Positions 1-11,534 of a DNA stretch of 64,000 nucleotides are shown piece after piece. The notes under the pieces were generated by a model that was not told the origin of the DNA, ran no database searches, and saw only the letters and a list, made by a program, of their open reading frames with translations. Each line of letters opens with the position of its first letter. Position 1 is the stretch's first letter. The position numbers were made by a program, and so were the translations under genes. Source of the DNA: Telmatactis stephensoni (taxonomy: Eukaryota; Cnidaria; Anthozoa; Actiniaria; Isophelliidae); NCBI GenBank assembly GCA_029948255.1, contig JALIZF010001637.1, positions 434,001 through 498,000 of the forward strand, read 5' to 3'.

Positions 1-140
1 TTTATATGATCATTTTATATAGTCACAGTACAAAAGGCATTAAATATTTAGAGGCTGTTCAAAACAATATGCCCAATACATTCTGATATGACAAATAGAA
101 GATGATTTTGGTGAGCCTAATATTACTTTTGGAAACAAAA

Positions 141-173
141 GATGTGAGTACATACATACATACATACATACAT
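141..173. repeat. CATA tetranucleotide microsatellite
   Basis: About seven uninterrupted copies of the 4-base unit CATA, seen directly. It lies beyond the last exon I can place for the minus-strand gene. Confidence 0.9.
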
Positions 174-484
174 ATTTTATTTGGCAAGGTCAGTTAAGGC
201 AGCTTACGCTGATGTGGACCTCCTATCTACATGAAAGAGTTTCAAACTTTCATTCCTCTAGTTAGAGCGATAACACTAAAACCATGAAACAAGTACTAAC
301 TAAAAAGTACAAACAGTTCTAATGACACAATAGAACACAAAGGGTTTTGCTACTATTTGTCTCTATTTAGTTACTAAGTTATTTCATGGTTTAAGTGTTA
401 TTGCTCTATTAATATCTAGTGTGTATGTTGACTTATAGTGCATAGCATTTTGGTTTCATTTTTAATGTGGTTTTAACAACTTAC

Positions 485-1875
485 ATCACTTAACAGCAAA
501 TGTCTTCTCTCTTCTTTTCTGAAACACAATGCCAGAATGAAAAGCTTAAGGATGATGCAATTCAAAACTTTCATAACTAAGTGTTTTGCAAGAATTAAAT
601 TGTCAAATGAATTCTTTGTGAGGATCAATATGTAGATGTAGATTGCTTCATGAGAAAAGGCAGGTATATAAAACCTCACCATCAGTTGAATTTTGATTGT
701 TCTCAAATGTATCCTCAAATTATCTAATATAACAAATGATACTCACTGATGCCTTCTTAGAGGCTGGAGAAGTCCATAAGACCTCCTGATGTCTTGAAGA
801 CATGCCATTGATTGTGTTGCAGTGCCTTGATATATGTAATAACAACAGGAATGCATATTCAATACTTTAGTCAACTGAGTTCTACCAATGAATTATTGTT
901 GAGGTGAATAACAGACTGATTGACTGCAGTTATTAAAATCCAATCTGACTGATAATAATGCTTCAGACTCCATTTTATAAAACATGACCTGTGCAGACAA
1001 CCTTTGACAATTAACACACTAGCTGGCCATTTGAGACTCAGTGTTCACACAAAGGTTTGTAAGTTAATTAAATTATACCTGGTTTGACTTATTAAATATG
1101 CAATTTAATTACTATGAGTTCTTTATAAACTGTGCCATCAAATATGTTGATTGGCAATTAGAGAACTGTAAGCATTGTAATTATTTGACAATAATTTATA
1201 CTTACTAAGATCATATGTTTTTACATCCATAAGACCAGCAATAGTTGGGAGGCACACCAAACACAACCCTTCCGAGTACTTCTTTGAAATACCAAACTTT
1301 ATGCAGACTGCCAAAAACAAAAAGGAAATTACTAGGCAGATCTCATCTCAGTAAATTACAATCTAGTTCAGAGAACTATTAATTTATTAAATATATAACA
1401 ATAACAATGTTAACAACAATACATTTATTTGAGAATCCATATTAAATCCAAAAAAGGTCATTAATTAACATATTATTTTATTAACAAACACTTCCATCCA
1501 AAGATTATAAGTTAACAAAGACTACGTATGAATAATGACCACTGGGAATAGGGCCTAGTTCACACTAAACAAGCTTCCAATTTTAGAAGAATTGAATATA
1601 AGTTCAAGGGTGCCCAAATGCTCACCTTCTCTTGCTCGATATGCATTGCTCTCATAGAAAGCAAGTGGGAAGTCATTTGATCTTTCAATGTACATTGTAT
1701 TGATTTCCCTTAAAAATATTTAAAGAGTATACATGTATTACAAATTAGTCTTTACATTTGGAAAATTGGGTGTACATGAGCCTACAAATGTAACAACTGT
1801 TTTATATGTACCTTACAAAGTTCTGGACACTGCTGCCAAGATTGGATTTGTCCAGCAGCACAATGAGGGGCTTTG
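485..1875 (-). CDS. Five 3'-side exons of a long minus-strand gene, unrecognised conserved-looking domain
   Basis: Five exons chain in one reading frame with canonical splice sites: 1812-1875 (donor gtacat), 1626-1708 (gtgagc), 1206-1307 (gtaagt), 747-825 (gtgagt) and 485-518 (gtaagt). Their lengths fit the phases exactly (in phase 1, then 2, 1, 1, 2, 0). The joined peptide includes KPLIVLLDKSNLGSSVQNF, then INTMYIERSNDFPLAFYES, then EGLCLVCLPTIAGLMDVK, and ends near HLLLSD. This is ordinary, non-repetitive protein sequence, unlike the low-complexity exons upstream. I do not recognise the family. A vague likeness to the region before a HECT domain was considered but is not supported by any catalytic motif. 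The end of the gene lies left of 485, possibly outside the window. Confidence 0.6.
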
Positions 1876-3252
1876 CTAAAAGTTTAGCCTGGTGGCACAC
1901 CTTGGTACAATAAAAAGGAGAGAATATTTAAACATGAGTCACATGTAGCTTTATATTAATTATGGATGAATCAGATTTTTTATCAATAGCAAATGGTTAA
2001 GGTCATGCATGAATTGTGAAAATGGAGTATTCTGCTGTAGGTTTTGAATATTTTAGTCACAGTATACCCCTTACAAAATCTGTTCTAATATATATATATA
2101 TTTTTTTTTCAGGAGGGAGGGGGAGGGAGGGAGGGAGGGGGGGGTGCCAATGTATCCAGCGTGTTAAATAACAAATTAAACTAAAATTGTGTCTGATCAT
2201 GTCAATCCTATACTATGACACCTGCATTAGCATTTATTTAAACAGTGATTTGACAATGCCCTTGAATATACATGTACATATACATAGCCATTAAGTGTGT
2301 ATAGACTTCAGACCTCTAGTATAATTAATTTATTTCTACCTCTTCAATTTCTCCTGGCAAATAAACCATGTTGCCATATCGTTGGAGAAGCACTTGCATT
2401 GCTCCTAATTATAAGTAAAAATGAGAATGAACTGTACAATAAAACAATCTTAAGCATGTATTTCATGTTTATTATGTGCAATTGTAAATGTGATTGGATT
2501 TAGAAGATTTGCAGGGGCTGGTTGTACAAAGGGTGAATAGCGCTATCCAGTGGATAAATCCTTATCCAGCAGATAAAATCTGTACAAAATCTATACAGTG
2601 ATTAACTCTTATCTGGTGGATAATTTTAACTTCGATCTAGACTTAGTGATCACAAATGTAGAATACCAAGTCATATCATAGAAGTCATCTAATAATTGTT
2701 TTGCTCTTTAAATTTCAAAGTGAGCATCTATTCCTATACTTGATATCAATGATTATGATGACACAGTATCAGGTGTTTTTGCTAAAATAATAATATTGTT
2801 ATAATAATTATTCAATTATTGTATAACAAAATAATGTAATGGCCAGTAAATAGTTTAATTATATAGTGTATTTTAATTTTAGATTCAATTACATTATTTT
2901 ACTTTAGATAATGACTGACTTAATTTAATGGCCTCACATCTTGTCAGCTTGACTATCAACTGTATTGGGACATAAATTATGACAACCTTGTCATAAACTC
3001 ATATGAGCCATCATCATTTGATGCTAGTGTCATAAGGTACAAATGAAATAGAGAAACTGAACCAAAATAACAGGTTATTGATTGGTCCCAGTCTTCGGGG
3101 TGAAATTTTATTACTGCCACACTCACAATACAGGTCCCTTTTAGGGATCATGCTCAGAAGTTCTGACGAGGACCCCTGCCTCCTTTTAGGCACTGTTCAT
3201 GCAGAAATAATAACTGCATGAATAGACATAACATTAATGATATGGATCGTAC
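1876..3252. other. Intronic stretch, purine-rich tract
   Basis: No exon could be placed. A TA run followed by poly-T and a GGAGGGAGGG-type purine tract lies at about 2090-2143. The rest is AT-rich and unremarkable. Confidence 0.5.
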
Positions 3253-4943
3253 CTGATTCCTCAACTTGGTTTGCCAAGTCATCATGGACAATACTCCCAA
3301 CTACATGGACAAAATTGAATTAAAAAGCAAGTTTTATATCATATTACGTCTATAAAGTAAAAAACATATACTAGGCTAGAAAATTCATACAAGCTTCAGA
3401 AGGACATTTTGCATCTAAGCATTACCAGGCTAATAATATTAGTTAATTTGCGCTTGCATTATGGTACCATATAACTACAACTACCAGAATGCAATACAAA
3501 TTTTCTTTCTTTTTCAAATTCTTAATTCCAAGTGAGAATAATAATGTGTGGTGTTTTCTTGTGTGTGTTTTTTAACATTACTCACCAAGTATTGCTGCAT
3601 CACCTCTAGTACTGGCATATTCCACATGCTGGTGGCCTTAAATCACAAATGATCACCCCATTACTTTATATAATTAAATTTCCTATTAAGTGCTTTAATT
3701 ACTACTGAATGGAGAATAAATAAAGCTGTTCTATTTGTTTTGTTACATGTATATACTTTGATATAAACATTCAAGGTAAAAGCATTGGTTTTTCTTGTAC
3801 AAAAATTAAAATGAGTGCACATGGTTGAGCTCCGTTCTCTGACAAAGCACAGCTTTCAGCCAATCAGAGTACATGTATCGAAGGGTTAAATATTAAACAA
3901 GCTAGTTTGTTACATTATTTATATTTACCAGTCCACATCTCATTATCATCATCGGATGAAAATCTTACTTCAACTGCAAATATAGATAAACACAACAATT
4001 AAGAAGTTGAAAAAGTGAAACAAATGGTCCTAAATGAGGCAGTACGTTATATGAATGTTTACTTTGTGATGTTTGCCAGTTGAAGGTTGATCAGAATAAA
4101 AAATAAGATATATGTATTGGCATAAATAAAAGGAATCAAAAACTGATCAGAAATGTTAAGGCCAAGTTTGTCATGATCAGTACAACAGTGTGCAATCACA
4201 TCATAAGTACAGCTAAGTTATGATTTTAATTAATATTTAACCTGAATATATACAGTACCTAGTATTAGGAAACATCACAAAATCAAACAAAAGAATTCAA
4301 AACAAATGAAAACTTCTTTACTTAGTACATATTAAAACAATACATACATGACTCTTCATCATCAGATAAAGTCATCTCAACTGATAAAAAAATGAAAGTG
4401 CATGTCAGATGATTTACAACTTCACATAGACATCCATCAATCTCAAATTTGCAATCTATATGATTGGGAAAACTTCATGGCATTATTTTTGGGAGATTTT
4501 TATTTTCATCAGCTGAAAAATCTGAGTTAACAAAGACTTCCATCACACAATCAAATTAGTATAAAATTCATAAAATCCTAATATACATGTAAATATTATT
4601 TTGTACCTTGAGCTTGCATTGATGTTGATGGTAATGCAGCAGCTTATCAAATCAAACCAAATATTAATTTATCACAGTTAATTAACAGTACAATAAGAAG
4701 CGCATGTATATATAATGTGTATATATGCATGTAAATATTTGTACCTTGACTAAATGCTACAGTTCCACTTGTTGATGCCGATGCAGCATCTAATTATAAA
4801 CCAAACAAATCATGATAATGTATTGCAGTCAGTTTCTTAAAGTACAATAATCAGTAGCGTATGTACATGTAATGCTTATATATACATGTAAATAGTTATA
4901 CCTTGGGTTAACGTTGCAGTTGATCCTGATGGAGATGCAGCAA
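3253..4943 (-). CDS. Seven small symmetric exons of the same minus-strand gene (acidic and Ser/Ala-rich)
   Basis: Exons in transcription order: 4902-4943 (42 nt), 4745-4789 (45), 4607-4642 (36), 4348-4380 (33), 3929-3973 (45), 3586-3636 (51), 3253-3300 (48). Every one begins after an AG with two bases finishing a codon and ends with one base before GT, so all are phase 1-1 and can be skipped or duplicated without breaking the frame. The first three encode Ala/Ser/Thr-rich peptides such as AASASTSGTVAFSQ. The next two are acidic (SSDDDNEMW, LSDDEES), and the last two are mixed (HQHVEYASTRGDAAIL, GSIVHDDLANQVEES). The repetition of the same phase with multiple-of-three lengths is the main evidence. 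Function is unknown; a flexible linker or stalk is an inference. Confidence 0.65.
3454..3540 (+). mobile_element. Partial copy of the 191-bp MITE found at 25175-25365
   Basis: The stretch shares ACTACAACTACCAGAATGC and the following TTTTCTTTCTT-type interior with the left half of the complete element at 25175-25365. It looks like a truncated copy inside an intron. Confidence 0.55.
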
Positions 4944-5009
4944 CTAAACATGCAGACAAATCATATTGTATTGCAGTCAGTTTATTACAGTACAATTATC
5001 AGTAGCATA

Positions 5010-5185
5010 TGTAGAATAATTGAATCTATTCTGCTAGATTTGAATCGATTTTTACTTTAAAACAAAACTTCAAAATTTTCCATTACAATACCATGTGCTC
5101 AACAATCTCTCACAACGCTCTCGCCACACTCTCACGTGACTAAGTTCGTATAATGTTCGGGCTCACTTCGTACAATTTCCGTACA
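5010..5185 (-). repeat. 3' LTR of the BEL/Pao element
   Basis: 176 bp, beginning TGTAGAATAATTG and ending TTTCCGTACA on the plus strand, identical by eye to the LTR at 10896-11071. Because the element is on the minus strand, this left copy is the 3' LTR. Confidence 0.97.
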
Positions 5186-5196
5186 CTCCCCCCTTG
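5186..5196 (-). promoter_or_regulatory. Polypurine tract of the BEL/Pao element
   Basis: On the minus strand this reads CAAGGGGGGAG and touches the 3' LTR directly, as expected for the plus-strand DNA primer of an LTR element. Confidence 0.85.
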
Positions 5197-5201
5197 ACAA
5201 T

Positions 5202-8200
5202 TTAATTGTCAATTAAATGTCTTTTAATTTCGCCCACAATGGCTGCTTGTCTTCTTGGTCGTTGTCTGACTTCTTGCTTTTCGTCTTGCTTCTTTGTTGA
5301 TACTTCTTCTTTAGTTGACGCTTCTTCCTTGGTTGATACTTCTTCCTTTGTTGTTGAATCCTTCCTGGACGATGCTTCTAGTTGAAATAACTTCTGAATT
5401 GGACGACGCAGTATCTTTGCCTTTTTGCTCCTCTCGCCAACTTGGACAACAGCTCCACGTGGTTGACCATCGTTGCCTTTGATAATTTCTTTGACTCTGG
5501 CAAGTCGCCACAAGCTTCGTGGAGTATTTTCGTCATGTATACACACGATGTCGTTTACTTGAATGGGTGTGGTAGGTTCGCCTTGAGGGGGTACCACTCT
5601 GTGGTGTTCTCGAAGTTCCAATAAATATTCTCTCTGCCAACGTCCCCAGAAGTGTGTTAACAGTTTTATCATGTATTTCATTCTCTTTGTAAGTCCAGCT
5701 TCAGTAGAGTCTGGTTCAAGTTGTTCAATGCTTGGGTCTGGTAGAGTATGTAAACGTTTACCAAGTAGTAAATGTGCAGGGGTCAAAACTTCTTCTAAAT
5801 CTTCTGATGATACATAAGTAAGTGGTCGTGAATTTAAAACAGCTTCAACTTCAACAAGAACAGTGTTCAGTTCATCGTAGTTTAATCTAGAATTTCCAAG
5901 TACTTTCTTGAGACACCTCTTAGAACACTTGACCATCCTTTCCCAGAAACCGCCCCACCATGGTGCCTTTTCCAGATTGTACTGCCAACGCACTCTTTTA
6001 GAAGACAAGAATTCTTGCACCTTGGCGGTCTCGAACAGTCTGACTAGTTTCTTCTCAGCTGATTTGAATGTCTTCGCATTGTCTGAGACAATAAGACTTG
6101 GAATCCCTCGACGACTAACGAATCTTCTTAATGAGCGTATGAATGCTCCTACAGTTAAATCAGGTACAAGTTCTAAGTGAACTGCTCGTGTACTAGCACA
6201 CGTATAAAGTGCTATGTAACTCTTAGACATTTCAGTGTTCCCTTTCAATACAGTTTTAAAATAGATCGGTCCAGCAAAGTCAACTCCAATGTATGTGAAG
6301 GGAAAATCCATAGACAGACGAAATTCAGGTAAGTCTGCATAAGTCTTAGCAATGTAAGGCCTTCCTTCAAATCTTCTGCAAACAATACATCGATTTATCT
6401 CTTTCTTCACTGACTGACGTCCCTTTACAATCCAGAATCTTTCTCGAACTGAACTCAAGGTTTCCTTCACTCCATTATGCATTACTCTTTCATGATTCTC
6501 ACGGATGATAAGTGAAGTTAGATAATGTTCTCTTGGCAATAATATTGGAAACTTTACAAGATCAGGAATGTTAGCATTAGCGATTCTTCCTCTGCATCGT
6601 AGAACATTGTTCACATCATAGAACAGTCCCAAAGTTGACTGAGTCTGTCTGAACCTTTGATCCTTAGGTATTGAATGCTGCATAGTAAGCAGCCACATAG
6701 TTTCTGCAATTCCAATTTCCACTGTTGTTAAGGGTCCTCTTTCAATAGGACAGTTCTGCATTTTCTTTTTACAGTTATCAATGAATCTGAGTACAAGGGC
6801 AGTGATCCTCAATAATCTTAGAGTACTACTGTAATCTGTGGGGTTCATCACATTTTCCAAATTCACAATCTTGGGTTGCTCAGTTGTTGAATGTAAGGTT
6901 GTGCTTACCTTACCTTGTCCCTTCTTCATCTCTTCAGTTGCTTCAGGTGTTTCCTCTACTCTAACATCTGTTTTGGGCCAGCATTCCTTTGGTTTTTGTA
7001 GCCATTCAGGGCCATGCCACCAAAGTTTGTTGTTTAGAATTTCTGTTGCACGTAAACCACGAGAAGGTAAATCAGCAGGATTGTTTTTTCCAGGTACATG
7101 ATGCCAGTCTTCTGGACTTGTAAGCCTTCTAATTTCTTGAATTCGATTTTCGACGAACTGCTTAAATTCCTTATCGGTTCCAACAATCCAGTAAAGTGTA
7201 GTAATAGAATCAGTCCAACAATAAGTCTTTGACAATGAGACAATTGGTGAAAGAGCCTTTTTAACAGTAGATATGAGTCTCGCTTGACAAAGAGCTCCAA
7301 GAAGTTCTAATCTTGGGATGCTTTGAGAACTTAAAGGGGCCACCCTTGTCTTCGCAGTAATCAGTGATGTGGTAATCATATGACCTTCACATTCAATCCG
7401 CAAATACACAACAACAGCATAAGCCTTTGCACTTGCATCACAGAATGAATGCAGTTCAATAGACACATGAGGTTCAACTAAACAATAACGGTTAATTCTT
7501 ACTTCGTGAAGGTTCTCCAGTTGTTCAATCCACTCCTTCCATTTTCGTGCAGAATCTGTCGATAGAGCAGTGTCCCAGTCAAGCTTGTCAAGACACAGTT
7601 CTTGGAACAATATTTTCATAGGTATGATGATTGGTGAGAGAAACCCTATTGGGTCATAAATACTTGCAATAACTTTCAAAACACTTCTCTTTGTCAGTTC
7701 AAGTTCCTTTGCAGCATTTATCAGTCCTTGAAATCTAAAAACAATTTGATCATTTTCAGTGTTCCAAACTAGTCCCAATACTTTCTGTTCTTGCTCTTTT
7801 TCAATTTGTTCCTTTGAGTTGCCAAGCATGAGGTTAGCATAGCTTGAATCTTCTTGAACAATAGAAGTGTTATTCTCATTGATAACCACTGATTCTTGAG
7901 TTTCCTTATGGATTTGTTCAAGTAGTTCCTTTGAATTTGATGACCATTTACGTAGTGTGAATCCTCCTTCCTTTAGGATATTCTTTGCTTCTCCATAAAG
8001 TTTATATGCCTGTTCATTCGAATTGGCTCCAGACACTAAGTCGTCTACGTAAAATGATCTCAGAAGTTCATCAGCAGTAGCTGTGCAATTTTTGTATCTT
8101 GAAATGTGATGCTGAAGAGTTGCAGCAAGCAAAAATGGCGATGACGTTACTCCAAACATAACTCTTGTCATTCTCTTTACAACAATTTCTGGAGCATTCT

Positions 8201-10862
8201 CATTTATGTCTTTGACCCATAGAAATCTTAAAAAGTCTCTGTGTTCTGGACTGACTTCTACTTGCAAGAATGCCTTTTCAATGTCAGCTACTACAGCAGT
8301 TTTGTGACAACGAAATCTCAGCAAGACATCAAATAGATTTGGAAACAAACATGGACCAGAGTTCAAAACACTGTTCAGCGACACATCCTGTGTTTTGCAT
8401 GACGCATCATAAACAATGCGCAACTTAGTTGTACTACTATCTTGACGTATGACACAATGATGAGGAATATAATGTACCTTACCAACTTCAGTTGTTTCAG
8501 ATTCAGTCACATCTTCAATGATCCCTCTTGACTGTTGATCCTTTAGAACAGTGTCATATTCTTCCAAGACAACTGGATTTTCTCGTAATCTTCGCAGAAG
8601 TGTTCCTAGACGCTTTACACAAGTTTGATAGTTGTCTGGAATTATTGGATGTTGTTCCTTAAAAGGCAGATTTACAGAATATCTTTCTCCATCAAACTGA
8701 ATGTCATGTAAGAATTTCTTGTGAACTTGATTTTCTTCATCAGGTAAGATTCCAATAGACTCTAATGACCAGAACTGTTTCAGTTGAGGGCGTACATCTT
8801 CTAATTCTTCAGTACCCAGTTCCTCTGTAATCTTCAGTACATGCGTATGCATAACATTTGTTGATTTACCACAGGGATCAAAGTCAGACGTAGGCCCAGA
8901 CAAGACCCATCCAAGATGCGTGTCTACTGCAGTGGGTCCTGTTGTCCCCTTAATGACTCCCCCCTTGATAAAGTTCCAATAAAAGTCTGATCCTACTAGA
9001 ATGTCAATTTCCAGTTGAGAGTTTCCATCAGTTTCATCTGCCAGCTGTAGATGGTTCAGATGTGCAAATTTATTCTGAGCAAATTCAATTCGTTGATTTT
9101 GAATGGGTGAGCATATCACTGGGACTACATGTGCAGCAATACAGACATCAACACTGTCAATTCCTTTGACACACAAGTTAACAATTTCACAGTTTTGAAC
9201 AAGTTCTGACTTTGATGCAAAGGTTTTGATAGACAGAGTATCGGTTTTACATGAAGACAAACACATGCCGTCCTTTAACTTCTTTGTTACATATGACTTC
9301 TGTGATCCACTATCAAATAGAATTCTTGCTTTAGTGCTAATTCTTGGATTGTCAGGGTTACAAACAAATGCAGTGGCAGTTTGAAGCAGTACTCCTTCTC
9401 TTGATGTGCTAACACATGTAGTTGTTCCAGTCCCTTTGCCTGAGTCTCCTACATGTGTAGTTGTTCCAGTCCCTTTGCCTGAGTCTCCTGATGAGCTTGA
9501 AATCTGGACTGATTGAGTGTTGCTACTGTCTTGGGTACCTCCTTGCTTATCACACAGACTGATATGATGCCCCTGATTACAATTAAAACATTTTCTTGCT
9601 GTTGGACAATCACGACTAAGATGTCCTACTTTAAGACAGTTGAAACATTTGCCTTTCTTCCTTAGAAAGTCCCTTCTTGACTTGATATCTGTTACAATAT
9701 GACATTTTCGACTTTGATGTTCTCCCTTGCAATAAGTACACGAGACCCATTGTTCTCTTGGTTTTTGATCTCTAAATCCTTGATCTCTAGTTCCTTGATT
9801 TCTAAATCCTTGATTTCGTGGTCCTTGAATTTGATCTCTTGTTCCTTGTTGTTCTGAAAACAATGCCTGAGCTGATGTTGGTACAGTTCTAGGCTGTGTT
9901 GATCTTTTCCTTTCATCGATGTGACTTGTACTCATTAAAGAACACATTTCTCTTGCTTCCAATTCCACCTTGAACGATTCTAGAAGTGCTGTTAAGTCCC
10001 ATTTGTCCTTTCCAAGTTTTCTTGTTATTACGAGTTGAAGGTCAGGTGGAATTTTACTCATTAAAATCGGTACAAGCAGGTTTCCATACTGATCTGAGCT
10101 GATTCCTAACGCATCGAGTCCTCTGATGTGCTTTTCTGCTGTATCGTAAATAACTCTAAGCCTTTTCGTGTCCAAACCAGATGCAACAGGCAGTTTCAGT
10201 AGTGAATCCATATGACTATTTATAATCACTTGTTTGTCTCCATATCTCTCCTGTAGCATTTGTACTGCAGATGAATAATTATCAGCTGTTAACGGCAACC
10301 CAGCGATAGTGCTGAGAGCATTTCCTTCCAAGAGACTTCGTAAATAATTGAACTTGTCGATTTCACTTAAACTTGAATTTTCATGAATTGCACTTCGAAA
10401 ACTGTCCCAGAATGTTTGAAACTCGATTGGATCTCCAGCGAATTTCTTGATAACAAGCTTCGGTAGTTTAGTTGAAGAATTTCCTTGATTCGATGATCCT
10501 GAATTTGTTGAATTTCCATTTGAATGAATTGAAGAATTTCCATTTGAGACGTTGTCACGTTTCGGCGGCGCCAACATGGCGGCGATCTGAATGAGAATTT
10601 CATTGATGTTTTCTTTGAATTTTCCAGCTTCCTCGATTTCCTTCTGAATGAGATGATCGGCTTCAATTGAATCTAGAATCTCCTCGTCTAATTTTTGAAT
10701 GATTTTTTCTCGATCGTGAATTGATTTTTCCATCTGTTTGAGTTGTAATTCCATTGTTGTAGAGTCGTAATTCCGTAAGATTTCCTTCGTCTTTTCCAAG
10801 AGAGTTGACATATAATTGCGATGTCCCGTTCGTTGGCTCTTCTTTTTCTTACCAGACGACAT
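5202..10862 (-). CDS. BEL/Pao gag-pol polyprotein, intact (1886 aa)
   Basis: A single frame from ATG at 10862 to the stop at 5202. Order of domains: coiled-coil-like N-terminus; gag core (DUF1759-type, FAGDPIEFQTFWDSF near residue 141); a short QG/RD-rich repeat; CCHC-type knuckles near 370-440 (CFNCLKVGHLSRDC); a 14-residue tandem repeat around GDSGKGTGTTT; aspartic protease with DSGSQKSY near 517; reverse transcriptase with a YVDD box near 937; RNase H with CDASAKAYA near 1140; an integrase zinc region (HERVMHNG ... CIVC) and core with DFAGP and SDNAKTF near 1595; then a C-terminal DUF5641-like part and a KEEVST-type repeat tail. The proteins copy the RNA into DNA and integrate it. No internal stop or frameshift is visible, so this copy may be active. 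Confidence 0.97.
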   Translation of the reverse strand: MSSGKKKKSQRTGHRNYMSTLLEKTKEILRNYDSTTMELQLKQMEKSIHDREKIIQKLDEEILDSIEADHLIQKEIEEAGKFKENINEILIQIAAMLAPPKRDNVSNGNSSIHSNGNSTNSGSSNQGNSSTKLPKLVIKKFAGDPIEFQTFWDSFRSAIHENSSLSEIDKFNYLRSLLEGNALSTIAGLPLTADNYSSAVQMLQERYGDKQVIINSHMDSLLKLPVASGLDTKRLRVIYDTAEKHIRGLDALGISSDQYGNLLVPILMSKIPPDLQLVITRKLGKDKWDLTALLESFKVELEAREMCSLMSTSHIDERKRSTQPRTVPTSAQALFSEQQGTRDQIQGPRNQGFRNQGTRDQGFRDQKPREQWVSCTYCKGEHQSRKCHIVTDIKSRRDFLRKKGKCFNCLKVGHLSRDCPTARKCFNCNQGHHISLCDKQGGTQDSSNTQSVQISSSSGDSGKGTGTTTHVGDSGKGTGTTTCVSTSREGVLLQTATAFVCNPDNPRISTKARILFDSGSQKSYVTKKLKDGMCLSSCKTDTLSIKTFASKSELVQNCEIVNLCVKGIDSVDVCIAAHVVPVICSPIQNQRIEFAQNKFAHLNHLQLADETDGNSQLEIDILVGSDFYWNFIKGGVIKGTTGPTAVDTHLGWVLSGPTSDFDPCGKSTNVMHTHVLKITEELGTEELEDVRPQLKQFWSLESIGILPDEENQVHKKFLHDIQFDGERYSVNLPFKEQHPIIPDNYQTCVKRLGTLLRRLRENPVVLEEYDTVLKDQQSRGIIEDVTESETTEVGKVHYIPHHCVIRQDSSTTKLRIVYDASCKTQDVSLNSVLNSGPCLFPNLFDVLLRFRCHKTAVVADIEKAFLQVEVSPEHRDFLRFLWVKDINENAPEIVVKRMTRVMFGVTSSPFLLAATLQHHISRYKNCTATADELLRSFYVDDLVSGANSNEQAYKLYGEAKNILKEGGFTLRKWSSNSKELLEQIHKETQESVVINENNTSIVQEDSSYANLMLGNSKEQIEKEQEQKVLGLVWNTENDQIVFRFQGLINAAKELELTKRSVLKVIASIYDPIGFLSPIIIPMKILFQELCLDKLDWDTALSTDSARKWKEWIEQLENLHEVRINRYCLVEPHVSIELHSFCDASAKAYAVVVYLRIECEGHMITTSLITAKTRVAPLSSQSIPRLELLGALCQARLISTVKKALSPIVSLSKTYCWTDSITTLYWIVGTDKEFKQFVENRIQEIRRLTSPEDWHHVPGKNNPADLPSRGLRATEILNNKLWWHGPEWLQKPKECWPKTDVRVEETPEATEEMKKGQGKVSTTLHSTTEQPKIVNLENVMNPTDYSSTLRLLRITALVLRFIDNCKKKMQNCPIERGPLTTVEIGIAETMWLLTMQHSIPKDQRFRQTQSTLGLFYDVNNVLRCRGRIANANIPDLVKFPILLPREHYLTSLIIRENHERVMHNGVKETLSSVRERFWIVKGRQSVKKEINRCIVCRRFEGRPYIAKTYADLPEFRLSMDFPFTYIGVDFAGPIYFKTVLKGNTEMSKSYIALYTCASTRAVHLELVPDLTVGAFIRSLRRFVSRRGIPSLIVSDNAKTFKSAEKKLVRLFETAKVQEFLSSKRVRWQYNLEKAPWWGGFWERMVKCSKRCLKKVLGNSRLNYDELNTVLVEVEAVLNSRPLTYVSSEDLEEVLTPAHLLLGKRLHTLPDPSIEQLEPDSTEAGLTKRMKYMIKLLTHFWGRWQREYLLELREHHRVVPPQGEPTTPIQVNDIVCIHDENTPRSLWRLARVKEIIKGNDGQPRGAVVQVGERSKKAKILRRPIQKLFQLEASSRKDSTTKEEVSTKEEASTKEEVSTKKQDEKQEVRQRPRRQAAIVGEIKRHLIDN

Positions 10863-10878
10863 TGTGATGTTTTCGCTA

Positions 10879-10895
10879 TCCGGCTCGAAGGACCA
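10879..10895 (-). promoter_or_regulatory. Primer binding site matching tRNA-Tyr 3' end
   Basis: The 17 plus-strand bases TCCGGCTCGAAGGACCA equal the 3' end of animal cytosolic tRNA-Tyr including CCA, and lie immediately inside the 5' LTR. The tRNA assignment comes from remembered tRNA-Tyr sequence and is fairly secure. Confidence 0.85.
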
Positions 10896-11071
10896 TGTAG
10901 AATAATTGAATCTATTCTGCTAGATTTGAATCGATTTTTACTTTAAAACAAAACTTCAAAATTTTCCATTACAATACCATGTGCTCAACAATCTCTCACA
11001 ACGCTCTCGCCACACTCTCACGTGACTAAGTTCGTATAATGTTCGGGCTCACTTCGTACAATTTCCGTACA
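10896..11071 (-). repeat. 5' LTR of the BEL/Pao element
   Basis: 176 bp, identical by eye to 5010-5185. It should carry the element promoter. The right flank GCATA at 11072-11076 is the second copy of the target duplication. Confidence 0.97.
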
Positions 11072-11534
11072 GCATATTTACATGTAATGCTTATATATAC
11101 ATGTTAATAATATACATGCAAAAATTTCTCGATGCTTATATTGGCTAAGAGCAGTGCTGTTTCAAGGAAATTTAGTGCAGAAAAAAGGAAATTTATAAAT
11201 AGTGCCAAAAAAAGGAAATTTAGTGCAAATTTCTTTTGGCAGAAAACATCCAAATATGCACTAAAACGTCAAATTCTTCTTTTTATTCATCAAAGAAACA
11301 ATTTATAAAACACTTTTAGCAGGATTTGTTTCCAAAATTGTCGAAAATATGCAAGAAAAATGTCAAAAAGTGCCCAAGTTTCAGGTGAAAAGTTTTGAAT
11401 TTTTCCCTTGAGCGCGGGCTTGGTGACGACATCGTCAGGTCACTTTCGAACACTGGACGCGACCTAACCTGATTTTTCAACTTAAAGGCTACAAAAAACT
11501 TGAAACTATTGCTTGAATTTTTCCACGTATATTA

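Larger units (their letters stand above)
5010..11071 (-). mobile_element. Complete BEL/Pao LTR retrotransposon
   Basis: The element is bounded by two 176-bp LTRs (5010-5185 and 10896-11071) that look identical base for base, each starting TG and ending CA. The flanks carry a 5-bp target duplication, GCATA (5005-5009 and 11072-11076). A tRNA-Tyr-type primer binding site abuts the 5' LTR and a polypurine tract abuts the 3' LTR. One uninterrupted 1886-residue polyprotein fills the interior. A 5-bp duplication and a single gag-pol frame are typical of BEL/Pao. It sits in an intron of the phase-1 exon gene, in the same minus orientation. Identical LTRs imply a very recent insertion. Confidence 0.97.

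Noticed and set aside
747..1875. HECT ubiquitin ligase domain in the 3' exons of the minus-strand gene
   Set aside because: Only a loose impression of similarity; no catalytic Cys context or conserved HECT motif could be seen.
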